Origin: Streptomyces sp. YIM 130001
GTDB taxonomy: Bacteria > Actinomycetota > Actinomycetes > Streptomycetales > Streptomycetaceae
Direction of reading: 5' to 3'
Assembly (NCBI RefSeq): GCF_003574445.1
Contig: NZ_KZ984563.1
Location: forward strand, 124,001-188,000
DNA length: 64,000 nt
This document shows, in pieces, positions 17,649-24,627 of this stretch. The translations under genes were made by a program, and so were the position numbers. Numbering within the stretch: position 1 is the first letter of the stretch; each line of letters starts with the position of its first letter. The notes below the pieces were generated by a model. That model saw only the letters and a list, made by a program, of their open reading frames with translations. It did no database searches and had not been told where the DNA came from.

Positions 17649-18030
17649 GTCGGTTCCCCTCGGCGGGTGCGGCCGGTGAGCGGGCAGGGCTGGGCCAGGT
17701 GATGGCGTAGGTGTGCTCAGCGAGTCGGACGTGTGATGCGTACGGGCGGGCCCGAGGGCGGGCCGTACGCCGGCCGGACAGCGGGTGCGCGCTGAAGTCC
17801 CGCTGTCGGTACGGGTGTTGCTTACCGGTGATCGGTGCTGCGGCTCGGTGCTGGGCGGACGTGATCGGGTACGGATGGGTGCCGTGGTGCCGAAGTGCCT
17901 TGGTGCGAGTAATGCGGTGGAGCCTCGGTGCGAGTGGTGCCGTGGTGCGCGTGGTGCCGGTGTACTGCCTGGTGCGGTGCCGTGCTGCAGGTGCCGTGGT
18001 GCGGGCGGTACGTGGTGCGCGTCGCCGGAC
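17649..18030 (-). promoter_or_regulatory. 382-nt gap upstream of the sugar ABC operon with GGTGC repeats
   Basis: No gene is supported here. The right part (about 17833-18018) contains 14 copies of GGTGC, many 8 to 9 nt apart. The left part (17649-17830) should hold the promoter of the ABC operon, but I could not choose -35/-10 hexamers. ROK-type operators are expected in this region; none was clear. Confidence 0.45.
17833..18018. repeat. GGTGC-rich quasi-periodic repeat tract
   Basis: Fourteen GGTGC pentamers in about 186 bp, commonly separated by 3-4 variable bases, giving an 8-9 bp period. It ends 12 nt before the ROK gene stop codon. It is not an array of long conserved repeats, so it is not CRISPR. 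Confidence 0.6.
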
Positions 18031-19221
18031 TCAGGCCGGCGAGAACAGGTGGTCGCTGATGAGCCGGGCCGCGCCGATGACTCCGGCTGCGGGGCCCAAC
18101 TCGCCCAGGACGATGGGCAGATTGCCGGTCGCGAGCGGCAGCGACTGGCGGTAGACCTGGGTCCTGATGGCCGCGAGCAGGTTGTGACCGAGCCCGGTCA
18201 CCCCGCCGCCGATCACCACGAGCCCGGGGTTGAAGAAGCTGACGAGTCCGGCGATGACCTGGCCGGTACGGTTCCCGCCCTCGCGGATCAGCTCGAGGGC
18301 GGTGGGATCGCCCGCGGCCGCGGCCGCGGCGACATCGCCGCCGGTGAGCTTGCCGGACGCGTCGAGGCGGCCGGCCAGCTCGGGCGAACGGCCGTCGTGC
18401 GCAGCCTCCTCGGCGTCGCGGGCCAGCGCGGATCCGCTGAAGTGGGCTTCGAGACAGCCCTTGTTGCCGCAGGCGCACGGACGACCGTCGGGGTCGACCT
18501 GGATGTGGCCGATGTCGCCGGCGCTGCCCGTCGTACCGCGGTACACCTCGGAACCGACGACGATGCCGCAGCCGATACCGGTGCCGATCTTGACGCAGAG
18601 GAAGTCGTTCACGGTCCGGGCGACGCCGGCGTGCTGCTCGCCCATCGCCATCAGGTTCACGTCGTTGTCGACCATGACGGGGCAGCCCAGGTCCTGACTG
18701 AGCGCCTCGCGGACCGGGAACCCGTCCCAGCCCGGCATGATCGGCGGTGCGACCGGAACGCCCTCGGGGAAACGCACCGGACCGGGGACGCCGATTCCGG
18801 CTCCGTCGAATCCTTCGGCGAGCCCGGAGGCCTTCAGCTTCGCCGCCATGGCGAGAACCAGCTCGAAGACGGCAACGGGCCCGTCACGCACGTCCATCGG
18901 CTGCGTGATGTGACCGAGCACCTCGAGTTCGGCGTTGGTCACCGCCACATCGACCGAAGTGGCGCCGATGTCCACACCCAGGAAGCGGAGTTCGGGCGCG
19001 AGGCGGATGTTGTGCGAGCGGCGGCCGCCCCGCGATGCGGCGAGGCCGTCGGCGACGACCAGGCCGGTGTCGAGCAGCCGGTCGACCTCCACGGCGAGTT
19101 TCGACCTGGAGAGGTCGACCTGGTCACCGAGCTGCGCCCGGGAGTTCGGTCCGTCGTCGCGCAGCAGGCGGAGCAGTCGCGCCTGGTGCGCGTTAGCGGG
19201 TCGAGCCGTCATCCGTCTCAC
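18031..19221 (-). CDS. ROK family transcriptional regulator
   Basis: This 396-residue protein has an N-terminal winged-helix DNA-binding domain (about residues 8-65, NSRAQLGDQVDLSRSKLAVEVDRL) and a C-terminal ROK/sugar-kinase-like domain. The ATP-site segment FLGVDIGATSVDVAV, the GIGVPGPV motif and the ROK zinc motif CACGNKGCLE (about residues 243-252) are intact. GTG at 19221 has GAGGGG 5 nt upstream; ATG at 19212 is an alternative. ROK repressors respond to sugars or sugar phosphates. Lying immediately upstream on the same strand as the ABC operon, it probably represses it and possibly the dehydrogenase/ThuA operon. Confidence 0.94.
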   Translation of the reverse strand: MRRMTARPANAHQARLLRLLRDDGPNSRAQLGDQVDLSRSKLAVEVDRLLDTGLVVADGLAASRGGRRSHNIRLAPELRFLGVDIGATSVDVAVTNAELEVLGHITQPMDVRDGPVAVFELVLAMAAKLKASGLAEGFDGAGIGVPGPVRFPEGVPVAPPIMPGWDGFPVREALSQDLGCPVMVDNDVNLMAMGEQHAGVARTVNDFLCVKIGTGIGCGIVVGSEVYRGTTGSAGDIGHIQVDPDGRPCACGNKGCLEAHFSGSALARDAEEAAHDGRSPELAGRLDASGKLTGGDVAAAAAAGDPTALELIREGGNRTGQVIAGLVSFFNPGLVVIGGGVTGLGHNLLAAIRTQVYRQSLPLATGNLPIVLGELGPAAGVIGAARLISDHLFSPA

Positions 19222-19413
19222 GCCGCCCCTCCCGCCGTGTCAGGCATCCGTCGCCGTCGTGCTTTCGAGGGGAACGTAGCAGTGGCTGCACGGAGTGGGA
19301 AGGACTTGCGCAGGAATCACTGACAACTTTCTCCACCCTCAGGACAAAGACGTCCCAGCGGAGACTACCGACAGCGCGCACCCAACTACTGTGAGCCGCG
19401 AGGGTGTTGCAGT

Positions 19414-19439
19414 CCGTGCACCGAACGGCCCGTGCACGG
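19414..19439 (-). terminator. Hairpin after the MerR-HEAT gene
   Basis: A perfect 8-bp inverted repeat (CCGTGCAC at 19414-19421, GTGCACGG at 19432-19439) with a 10-nt loop starts 7 nt past the MerR stop on the minus strand. It probably ends the GntR-HEAT-MerR unit before the ROK promoter. Confidence 0.6.
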
Positions 19440-19446
19440 CGTCCGG

Positions 19447-20514
19447 CTACCGCTGTTCGCGCAGCTGCAGCAGGTAGGTCGCCGTGACGGCGACGCCGCG
19501 GTCCCCGTCCTCCGACAGTTCGGCGAGCGCGCGCTCCGTCGCCTCCCCCGGGATGTCCGCGAGTGCCTGGGTCAGCCGCCGCCGGGCCGACGGGTCCCTG
19601 GCGCTCCGCTCGAGCCGGTCTACGAGTCCGGCGGCGATCCGGTCCGCGAGCACGGCGTCGCCCGCCAGCACGCCGAGGGCGTCGGCTGCGTCCACGTCGT
19701 TCACGTCATTCACGTCGTCCATGTCGTCCATGTCGTCCACGTCGTCCACGTCGTCCACGTCGTCCACGTCAGCGGCGACCATGTCGACCAACGTCTCGAT
19801 CGCGTCGGCCACTCCGCGCGTCCCGAGCGCCAGTGCCGCGTACCGGCGGACCGCGATGTCCCGGTGGCCGAGCGCGCCCCGCAGGGCCGCGTCCGCCACG
19901 TCACCCGTCACCTCGGCGAGGGACTGGACGGCGCTCCGCCGCACCGCGGCCACCGGCGAGCCGAGCCCCTCCGCGAGAAGCTCCGCCCCTCGCTCCCCCG
20001 ACCGCGCCAGGGCCCACCTGAGGGCCCCGGCGACGTGCGGGTCCGACTCGTTCAGTACCGCCTCCACGAGTGCTTCGACCGGCACCGGCGCCTCCTCGGC
20101 CGATGACAGGGCCGCGCGCTGCCGGGTCCCGGCGCTCGCCGACCCCAGCCCCCTCAGGAGCGCGACGACTTGGAGCACGTCCTGCCAGTCGGTGGGTTCC
20201 GCGGCGCCGATCCGGCCGAGACGTGTGAGCAGCTCCGTCTCGGCGGCGATGCGTTCCCGTGTCCGTCGGGCGAGGTCGTCGACGAGTGCCGAGGGCGCGA
20301 AGGCGGGGTCGTCCAGCGCCCGTCCGATCTCGCGCAGCGAGAGGCCCAGGGACCGCAGGCTCTCGATGTGGAAGATCCGTCGGATGTCGTCGCTCGAGTA
20401 CTCCCGGTAGCCGGATGCGGTGCGTCCCGTGGGCCGTACCAGCCCGAGCGACTCGTAGTGCCGGAGCATGCGGGCACTGACGCCGGACTGTCGCGCCACC
20501 TCACCGATCAGCAC
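19447..20514 (-). CDS. MerR family regulator with C-terminal HEAT repeats
   Basis: This is a 355-residue fusion. Residues 1-70 are a MerR winged-helix (IGEVARQSGVSARMLRHYE, GYREYSSDDIRRI), followed by a coiled-coil linker (about 80-105). Residues about 145-355 are alpha-helical HEAT/Armadillo-like repeats, e.g. ALRWALARSGERGAELLAEGL, PVAAVRRSAVQSLAEV and DIAVRRYAALALG. A tandem Asp-Val-Asp tract (residues about 246-275), encoded by a 9-bp repeat, interrupts this region. GTG at 20514 lies 6 nt after the HEAT gene stop with AGGAGG in the overlap. The effector is unknown; a protein partner is plausible given the HEAT domain. Confidence 0.9.
   Translation of the reverse strand: MLIGEVARQSGVSARMLRHYESLGLVRPTGRTASGYREYSSDDIRRIFHIESLRSLGLSLREIGRALDDPAFAPSALVDDLARRTRERIAAETELLTRLGRIGAAEPTDWQDVLQVVALLRGLGSASAGTRQRAALSSAEEAPVPVEALVEAVLNESDPHVAGALRWALARSGERGAELLAEGLGSPVAAVRRSAVQSLAEVTGDVADAALRGALGHRDIAVRRYAALALGTRGVADAIETLVDMVAADVDDVDDVDDVDDMDDMDDVNDVNDVDAADALGVLAGDAVLADRIAAGLVDRLERSARDPSARRRLTQALADIPGEATERALAELSEDGDRGVAVTATYLLQLREQR
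19693..19773. repeat. 9-bp tandem repeat inside the MerR-HEAT coding sequence
   Basis: Eight full copies of CACGTCGTC-like 9-mers (with T, A or TG variants) from 19693 to 19764 plus a partial copy to 19773. On the minus strand they encode an Asp-Val/Met/Asn-Asp run. Nine-bp units keep frame when copy number changes, so length polymorphism would be tolerated. Confidence 0.9.
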
Positions 20515-20520
20515 TGCCCG

Positions 20521-21189
20521 TCACTCCTCCTGGCCGGTCCTGCCGAGGGCAACGATGCGCTTCGCCTCCTCGATCGCAAACTCGAATCCGGCATCCGGGT
20601 TGCGCCACAGGTGCTCCGTGGCGATCGCGTGCTGCCGCACCCGAGGGTCGGCGCCCTCCGTGGCGGTGCGCAGGACCGGCACGATCGCCGCACCGAGCGC
20701 GATCAGCGCGCGGCTGAGGCTCAGCTGCACCTCCCGCTCACCGCGTCCGAGCTGGGTCGCGAGGACCGCGGCCAGTGCGGGTGCGCCGCCATCGGGTACG
20801 AGCACCACGGCGGCCCGCCAGGCGCTCCGCGCCACCTCGTCATCGGCATCGGTGAGCAGTTCCCGGGTGATCGCCGGCCAGGCACTCCGGTCGCCGATCT
20901 TGGACAGTGTGTGCAGCGCCTGGCTTCGCGCCTGCGCACGCGCCGAGCGGAGCTCGTCCACCAGCACCGGGACCGTCAGCCCCGGACCATGCCGGGTGAG
21001 CGCCCAGGTGAGCATCTCCCGCACGGAGAACTCGGGCTCGGTCGCGCACCGCTCGACCAGCGTGCCGACGTACCTCGGGTCCGGTGCGGTCCCGACCGCG
21101 AGGGCCGCCCGCATCCGGACCGACGCGCTGTCGTGCGCCAGCGCCCGCAGCGCGGGCCCCACCTGTGTGTCCGGTCGTGCCATGGTCAT
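20521..21189 (-). CDS. HEAT repeat domain-containing protein
   Basis: This 222-residue, wholly helical protein is built of repeated HEAT-like units: ALRALAHDSASVRMRAALAVG, REMLTWALTRHG, ARSQALHTLSKIGDRSAW, ARSAWRAAVVLV. No catalytic motif or export signal is present. ATG at 21189 has a GAGGAGG box 8 nt upstream and is preferred over GTG at 21210. It is co-transcribed with the MerR-HEAT regulator (6-nt gap), so the two HEAT proteins may interact. The C-terminal region DPRVRQHAIATEHLWRNPD resembles a PBS lyase HEAT-like repeat. Function is unknown. Confidence 0.88.
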   Translation of the reverse strand: MTMARPDTQVGPALRALAHDSASVRMRAALAVGTAPDPRYVGTLVERCATEPEFSVREMLTWALTRHGPGLTVPVLVDELRSARAQARSQALHTLSKIGDRSAWPAITRELLTDADDEVARSAWRAAVVLVPDGGAPALAAVLATQLGRGEREVQLSLSRALIALGAAIVPVLRTATEGADPRVRQHAIATEHLWRNPDAGFEFAIEEAKRIVALGRTGQEE

Positions 21190-21262
21190 CGGGACCACCT
21201 CCTCGGCCACAGTGAAGGGCTTGTCACCGTGTCAAGGTCAAGCGGGACCCGGCCCAGCGGCC

Positions 21263-21940
21263 CTACGACTCCGTGCGCTGGTGGTACGTGGTCCTGGTGT
21301 GCTCTGTGTGGGCGCGCATGACCTCCGTGGCCCGCTGCTCGTCGCGGTCCGCGATGGCGGCGATCAGCGCACGGTGCTCGATCCAGGACTGCTTGCCGCG
21401 CTGCCGGGCCACCGGGGTGTAGTACCAGCGCACCCGCCGGTCGACCTGGCCGGCCAGCTCGGCGAGGACGACATTGCCGGCGAGTTCCATCACCTTCGCG
21501 TGAAAGGCGGCGTTGGCCGCGACCACCGCGTCCACCTCCCCGTCGGCGACGGCCTGTTCACCCTTCGCGCAGAGTTCCTCGAGTGCGGTGATGCCGGGGC
21601 GCCCCGCGTTCGCCGCGGCCAGTCGGGCCGCCTCGGCTTCCAGGAGGGTGCGCACGGTGAGGAGTTGATCTGCCTCGTCCTCGGTCGGCTCGTGCACGAA
21701 CGCTCCCTGGGCAGGCCTCAGATCGACCCAGCCCTCGGTGTTGAGCCGCTGCAGGGCCTCGCGCACGGGCTGCCGCGACACCCCCAGATGTCCGGCCAGT
21801 TCGCTCTCGACCAGGTGCTGCCCGGGCCGCAGGGCACGGGTCGTGATGAGTTCCAGCAACGCCTCGTACACCCGCTCGCGCAGCGGTCCGGGCCGCTCGA
21901 GCTTCGGCACGGCACCCTGGGGCAGTCCGGTGGACAGCAT
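21263..21940 (-). CDS. GntR family regulator, FCD (FadR) subfamily
   Basis: This 225-residue protein starts at ATG 21940, chosen for the GAGGAGGGG box 6 nt upstream. Residues about 15-80 form the winged helix (LRERVYEALLELI, QHLVESELAGHLGVSRQPVREAL). Residues about 95-220 form the all-helical FCD ligand domain, with metal/ligand residues in FHAKVMELAGN and the C-terminal HRALIAAIADRD. FCD regulators bind organic acids. A 13-bp operator-like sequence lies 79 nt upstream and recurs at the ketosynthase/reductase and formate dehydrogenase promoters, suggesting autoregulation and control of those genes. The gap to the downstream HEAT gene is 73 nt. Confidence 0.92.
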   Translation of the reverse strand: MLSTGLPQGAVPKLERPGPLRERVYEALLELITTRALRPGQHLVESELAGHLGVSRQPVREALQRLNTEGWVDLRPAQGAFVHEPTEDEADQLLTVRTLLEAEAARLAAANAGRPGITALEELCAKGEQAVADGEVDAVVAANAAFHAKVMELAGNVVLAELAGQVDRRVRWYYTPVARQRGKQSWIEHRALIAAIADRDEQRATEVMRAHTEHTRTTYHQRTES

Positions 21941-22018
21941 TCGCGTCCCCTCCTCGACGGCGGAGCAGCCGGCCCGCACGACGGACGACGACAGGCACAG
22001 CCGTACGGCGACATTGGC

Positions 22019-22031
22019 TATTGAATACAGT
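22019..22031 (-). promoter_or_regulatory. Putative GntR operator, copy A (regulator's own promoter)
   Basis: On the minus strand this reads ACTGTATTCAATA, matching the ACTGTA-NN-CAAT core shared with copies B (23322) and C (24578). It overlaps a -10-like TAGACT at 22034-22029. Autoregulation is inferred. Confidence 0.55.
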
Positions 22032-22122
22032 CTACCGAGCACCGAGGCCATACCGGGGCGGAGTTGGCCTCGTCACAGTACGTACCCACGCCATCGCGCC
22101 GCAGCCGTACGGCCGGTGGCCG

Positions 22123-23070
22123 TCAGGGGCAGCGCACGACCTGCCCGGCGTACGACAGGTTGCCGCCGAAGCCGAAGAGGAGCACCGGGTCGCCGGGCTG
22201 GATCTCGCCGCGCTCCACCAGCTTGGACAGGGCGAGCGGGATGCTCGCCGCGGAGGTGTTGCCGGACTCGACGACATCGCGTGCGACGACGGCGTTGACC
22301 GCGCCGATCCGTGCGGCGACGGGCTCGATGATCCGCAGGTTGGCCTGATGCAGCACGACGCCCGCCAGTTCGTCGGGGCGCAGACCGGCGCGTTCGCACA
22401 CCTTCCGTGCGATGGGCGGGAGTTGGGTGGTGGCCCAGCGGTAGACCGACTGGCCCTCCTGCGCGAAGCGCGGCGGTGAACCCTCGATACGTACGGCGTT
22501 GCCCATCTGCGGGAGCGAGCCCCACAGGACGGGGCCGATGCCCGGTTCCTGCCCGTCGGGCGCCGGTTCGACGACGGCGGCGCCGGCTCCGTCGCCGACC
22601 AGGACGCAGGTGGTGCGGTCCGTCCAGTCGGCGACCTCGGACATCTTGTCCGCTCCGATGACCAGCGCCCGGCGGGCCGCACCGGCCCGTACCGCGTGGT
22701 CGGCGGTGGCCAGGGCGTGCGGGAATCCCGCACAGACGACATTGACGTCCATCGCGGCCGGTTCGGGGATGCCGAGCCGGGCGGCCACCCGGGCGGCCAT
22801 GTTCGGGGACCGGTCGATGGCCGTGGAGGTGGCGACCAGGACCAGGTCGACCTCGGCGGGCTCGAGACCCGCGGCGGCGAGCGCCTTGGCTCCGGCCTGC
22901 GCGGCGAGCTCGTCGACGGGTTCGTCGGGGCCGGCGATGCGCCGGGTGTGGATGCCCACCCGGCTGCGGATCCACTCGTCGCTGGTGTCGACCATGTCCG
23001 CCAGCTGCTCGTTCGTGAGCACGCGTGCGGGCTGGTAGTGGCCGACCGCGGCGATGCGCGAACCGGTCAT
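22123..23070 (-). CDS. 3-oxoacyl-ACP synthase III (ketosynthase III) family protein
   Basis: This 315-residue thiolase-fold enzyme has the full FabH triad: Cys113 (NVVCAGF), His241 (HQANLRI) and Asn271 (SGNTSAAS). WIRSRVGIHTRRI near the N-terminus and the C-terminal LFGFGGNLSYAGQV are also family hallmarks. KAS III enzymes condense an acyl-CoA with malonyl-ACP, or act as acyltransferases in secondary metabolism. It lies apart from a fatty-acid synthase operon, so it is probably a paralogue, not the housekeeping FabH. It is divergent from the ketopantoate-reductase-like gene and shares a promoter region containing the putative GntR site. Confidence 0.93.
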   Translation of the reverse strand: MTGSRIAAVGHYQPARVLTNEQLADMVDTSDEWIRSRVGIHTRRIAGPDEPVDELAAQAGAKALAAAGLEPAEVDLVLVATSTAIDRSPNMAARVAARLGIPEPAAMDVNVVCAGFPHALATADHAVRAGAARRALVIGADKMSEVADWTDRTTCVLVGDGAGAAVVEPAPDGQEPGIGPVLWGSLPQMGNAVRIEGSPPRFAQEGQSVYRWATTQLPPIARKVCERAGLRPDELAGVVLHQANLRIIEPVAARIGAVNAVVARDVVESGNTSAASIPLALSKLVERGEIQPGDPVLLFGFGGNLSYAGQVVRCP

Positions 23071-23439
23071 GAGTGGATCCCCCTAGATCGTCGGACGCGC
23101 TCCACAGATCGTGCGGGACGCGTTCCGTCACGCCTCGGGGGGCGTCGGTGACGTTCCCGAAGCGCGACAGATGCGGATCCACCAGTGTGCGGAGCGACTC
23201 ACCAGTACGAGGACAGGTAAAGCAACAGGATTACCTCGCTCGGGTTGGAGCCTTCGGACCATGGTCGAGGCGGGAGCTCGGCTGTGGCGCCTGCACGGCA
23301 CCTTGTCCCGCCGCATTCCATACTGTAGACAATATTTAGTCGACACCTTTCCGTGCGGCCCGGACGGCCGCCTCATCGGCGCCCGCCGGTAGCGCTCGGT
23401 CACGCTCGGTCCCCCTCAGAACCGAACGGAGAGCCCCTC
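23071..23439. promoter_or_regulatory. Divergent promoter region between ketosynthase III and reductase genes
   Basis: No gene is supported in these 369 nt. They hold an AT-rich island (about 23317-23340) containing operator copy B. On the plus strand TTGTCC at 23303-23308 could be a -35 with a weak -10 (TAGACA) 17 nt downstream; this assignment is tentative. The rest shows nothing clear. Confidence 0.5.
23322..23334 (+). promoter_or_regulatory. Putative GntR operator, copy B
   Basis: ACTGTAGACAATA, a near-palindrome (ACTGT-AG-ACAAT, one mismatch). It lies in the only AT-rich part of the divergent gap, overlapping the likely -10 area. It shares ACTGTA-NN-CAAT with copies A and C. Confidence 0.6.
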
Positions 23440-24411
23440 GTGAAAGTCGCCATCGTCGGCGCCGGTGCAATCGGCGCCTACGTCGGAGCCGCGCTGCACC
23501 GCGCGGGAGCCGACGTACACCTCATCGCCCGTGGACCGCATCTGGCGGCCATGAGGCAGCACGGAGTCCAGGTGCACAGTCCGCGCGGCGACTGGACCGC
23601 CCGGGTGCACGCCACCGACCGGCCGGCCGATGTCGGCCCGGTCGACCATGTCTTCCTCGGCCTCAAGGCCCACTCCTATGCGGCGTGCGGGCCGCTGGTG
23701 GAGCCTCTGCTGCACGAGGAGACCTCGGTGATCGCCGCGCAGAACGGGATCCCCTGGTGGTACTTCCACCGGCACGGCGGCCCGCACGACGGCCACCGGC
23801 TGGAGAGCGTCGATCGCGGCGGTTCGGTCAGTGCGGTGCTCGCACCACGGCGTGCCGTCGGCTGCGTCGTCTACGCGGCCACCGAGCTGGAAGGCCCCGG
23901 TGTCGTACGGCACTTGGAAGGCACCCGGTTCTCGATCGGGGAGCCGGACAGGTCGCGTTCGCGGCGCTGCCTCGACTTCAGCGACGCCATGCTCGCGGGC
24001 GGTCTGAAGTGCCCGGTCGAGCCCGAACTCCGCGAGGACATCTGGATCAAGCTGCTCGGGAACATCTCCTTCAACCCGATCAGTGCGCTGACCCGGGCCA
24101 CCATGCTGCAGATGTGCCGGCACCGCTCCACGCGGCAGGTGATCGAGCTGATGATGCGCGAGGCGCTCGCGGTCGCGCACGCACTCGGCTGCCGCCCGGA
24201 CATCTCCGTCGAACGCCGGCTCGCGGGTGCCGAACGGGTCGGCGAGCACCGGACCTCCACGCTCCAGGACCTGGAGAAGGGCAAGCCGCTGGAACTCGAC
24301 GTCCTGCTCGCCGCGGTCGTCGAACTCGCGGACATCACCGGCGTCGAGGTACCGACCCTGCGGACCGTCGACGCCATCTCGGATCTGCTCGCGCGCGGGG
24401 TCGCGGCGTAA
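23440..24411 (+). CDS. 2-dehydropantoate 2-reductase (ketopantoate reductase) family protein
   Basis: This is a 323-residue NADP-dependent enzyme. The Rossmann loop VGAGAIGAYVGAALHRAGADV opens the protein. QNGIPWWYF supplies the conserved Asn, and DIWIKLLGNISFNPISALT gives the catalytic Lys with the downstream Asn. GTG at 23440 has GGAGAG 7 nt upstream; the longer reading to 23353 lacks a site. The family reduces ketopantoate to pantoate, but many paralogues act on other 2-keto acids. Placement with a KAS III, an FCD GntR and a formate dehydrogenase suggests a catabolic or specialised role rather than housekeeping pantothenate synthesis. Confidence 0.92.
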   Translation: MKVAIVGAGAIGAYVGAALHRAGADVHLIARGPHLAAMRQHGVQVHSPRGDWTARVHATDRPADVGPVDHVFLGLKAHSYAACGPLVEPLLHEETSVIAAQNGIPWWYFHRHGGPHDGHRLESVDRGGSVSAVLAPRRAVGCVVYAATELEGPGVVRHLEGTRFSIGEPDRSRSRRCLDFSDAMLAGGLKCPVEPELREDIWIKLLGNISFNPISALTRATMLQMCRHRSTRQVIELMMREALAVAHALGCRPDISVERRLAGAERVGEHRTSTLQDLEKGKPLELDVLLAAVVELADITGVEVPTLRTVDAISDLLARGVAA

Positions 24412-24439
24412 CTCCCCACTCCCCGGGGCGATTCCAGCC

Positions 24440-24491
24440 TGCCGGGGTCCGGTCGGGTCCTCACGGGCTCGGGGCGCACCGGGCCCCGGCA
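24440..24491 (+). terminator. Possible terminator after the reductase gene
   Basis: An 8-bp perfect inverted repeat (24440-24447 with 24484-24491) has a long 36-nt G/C-rich loop. It lies between the reductase stop and the formate dehydrogenase promoter. The long loop makes it uncertain. Confidence 0.35.
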
Positions 24492-24551
24492 ACCTCCGGT
24501 GCCGGTCCCGTCGGACGCGGCACCCCACAAATCTCCGCCCAGAGGCTTCCG

Positions 24552-24580
24552 TTGAACGCTAAATCGGCGTACAGAATACT
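24552..24580 (+). promoter_or_regulatory. Candidate promoter of the formate dehydrogenase operon
   Basis: TTGAAC at 24552-24557 and AATACT at 24575-24580 are separated by 17 nt, a good fit to the principal vegetative sigma-factor pattern. The putative GntR operator copy C begins within the -10, which suits repression. The start codon is 48 nt downstream. Confidence 0.5.
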
Positions 24581-24590
24581 GTATGCAATG
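24578..24590 (+). promoter_or_regulatory. Putative GntR operator, copy C
   Basis: ACTGTATGCAATG, sharing ACTGTA-NN-CAAT with copies A and B. It overlaps a second dyad, TACAG-AATA-CTGTA at 24570-24583, so a regulator could contact more than one half-site here. Confidence 0.6.
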
Positions 24591-24627
24591 GCGCGCGATC
24601 GCCGTCGGCCTCCCCTAGGAGCGCAGC

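Noticed and set aside
17833..18018. GGTGC repeats as a CRISPR array
   Set aside because: Units are 5 bp with irregular 3-5 bp spacing, with no 20-40 bp conserved repeat and no cas genes.
19432..20106. Plus-strand frame with a His-Val-Val repeat
   Set aside because: It is the reverse reading of the 9-bp tandem repeat in the MerR-HEAT gene, which has conserved domains on the minus strand.
22109..22123. Terminator after the ketosynthase III gene
   Set aside because: ACGGCC-GGT-GGCCGT is only a 6-bp stem with a 3-nt loop overlapping the stop codon; such stems are common by chance at this GC content.
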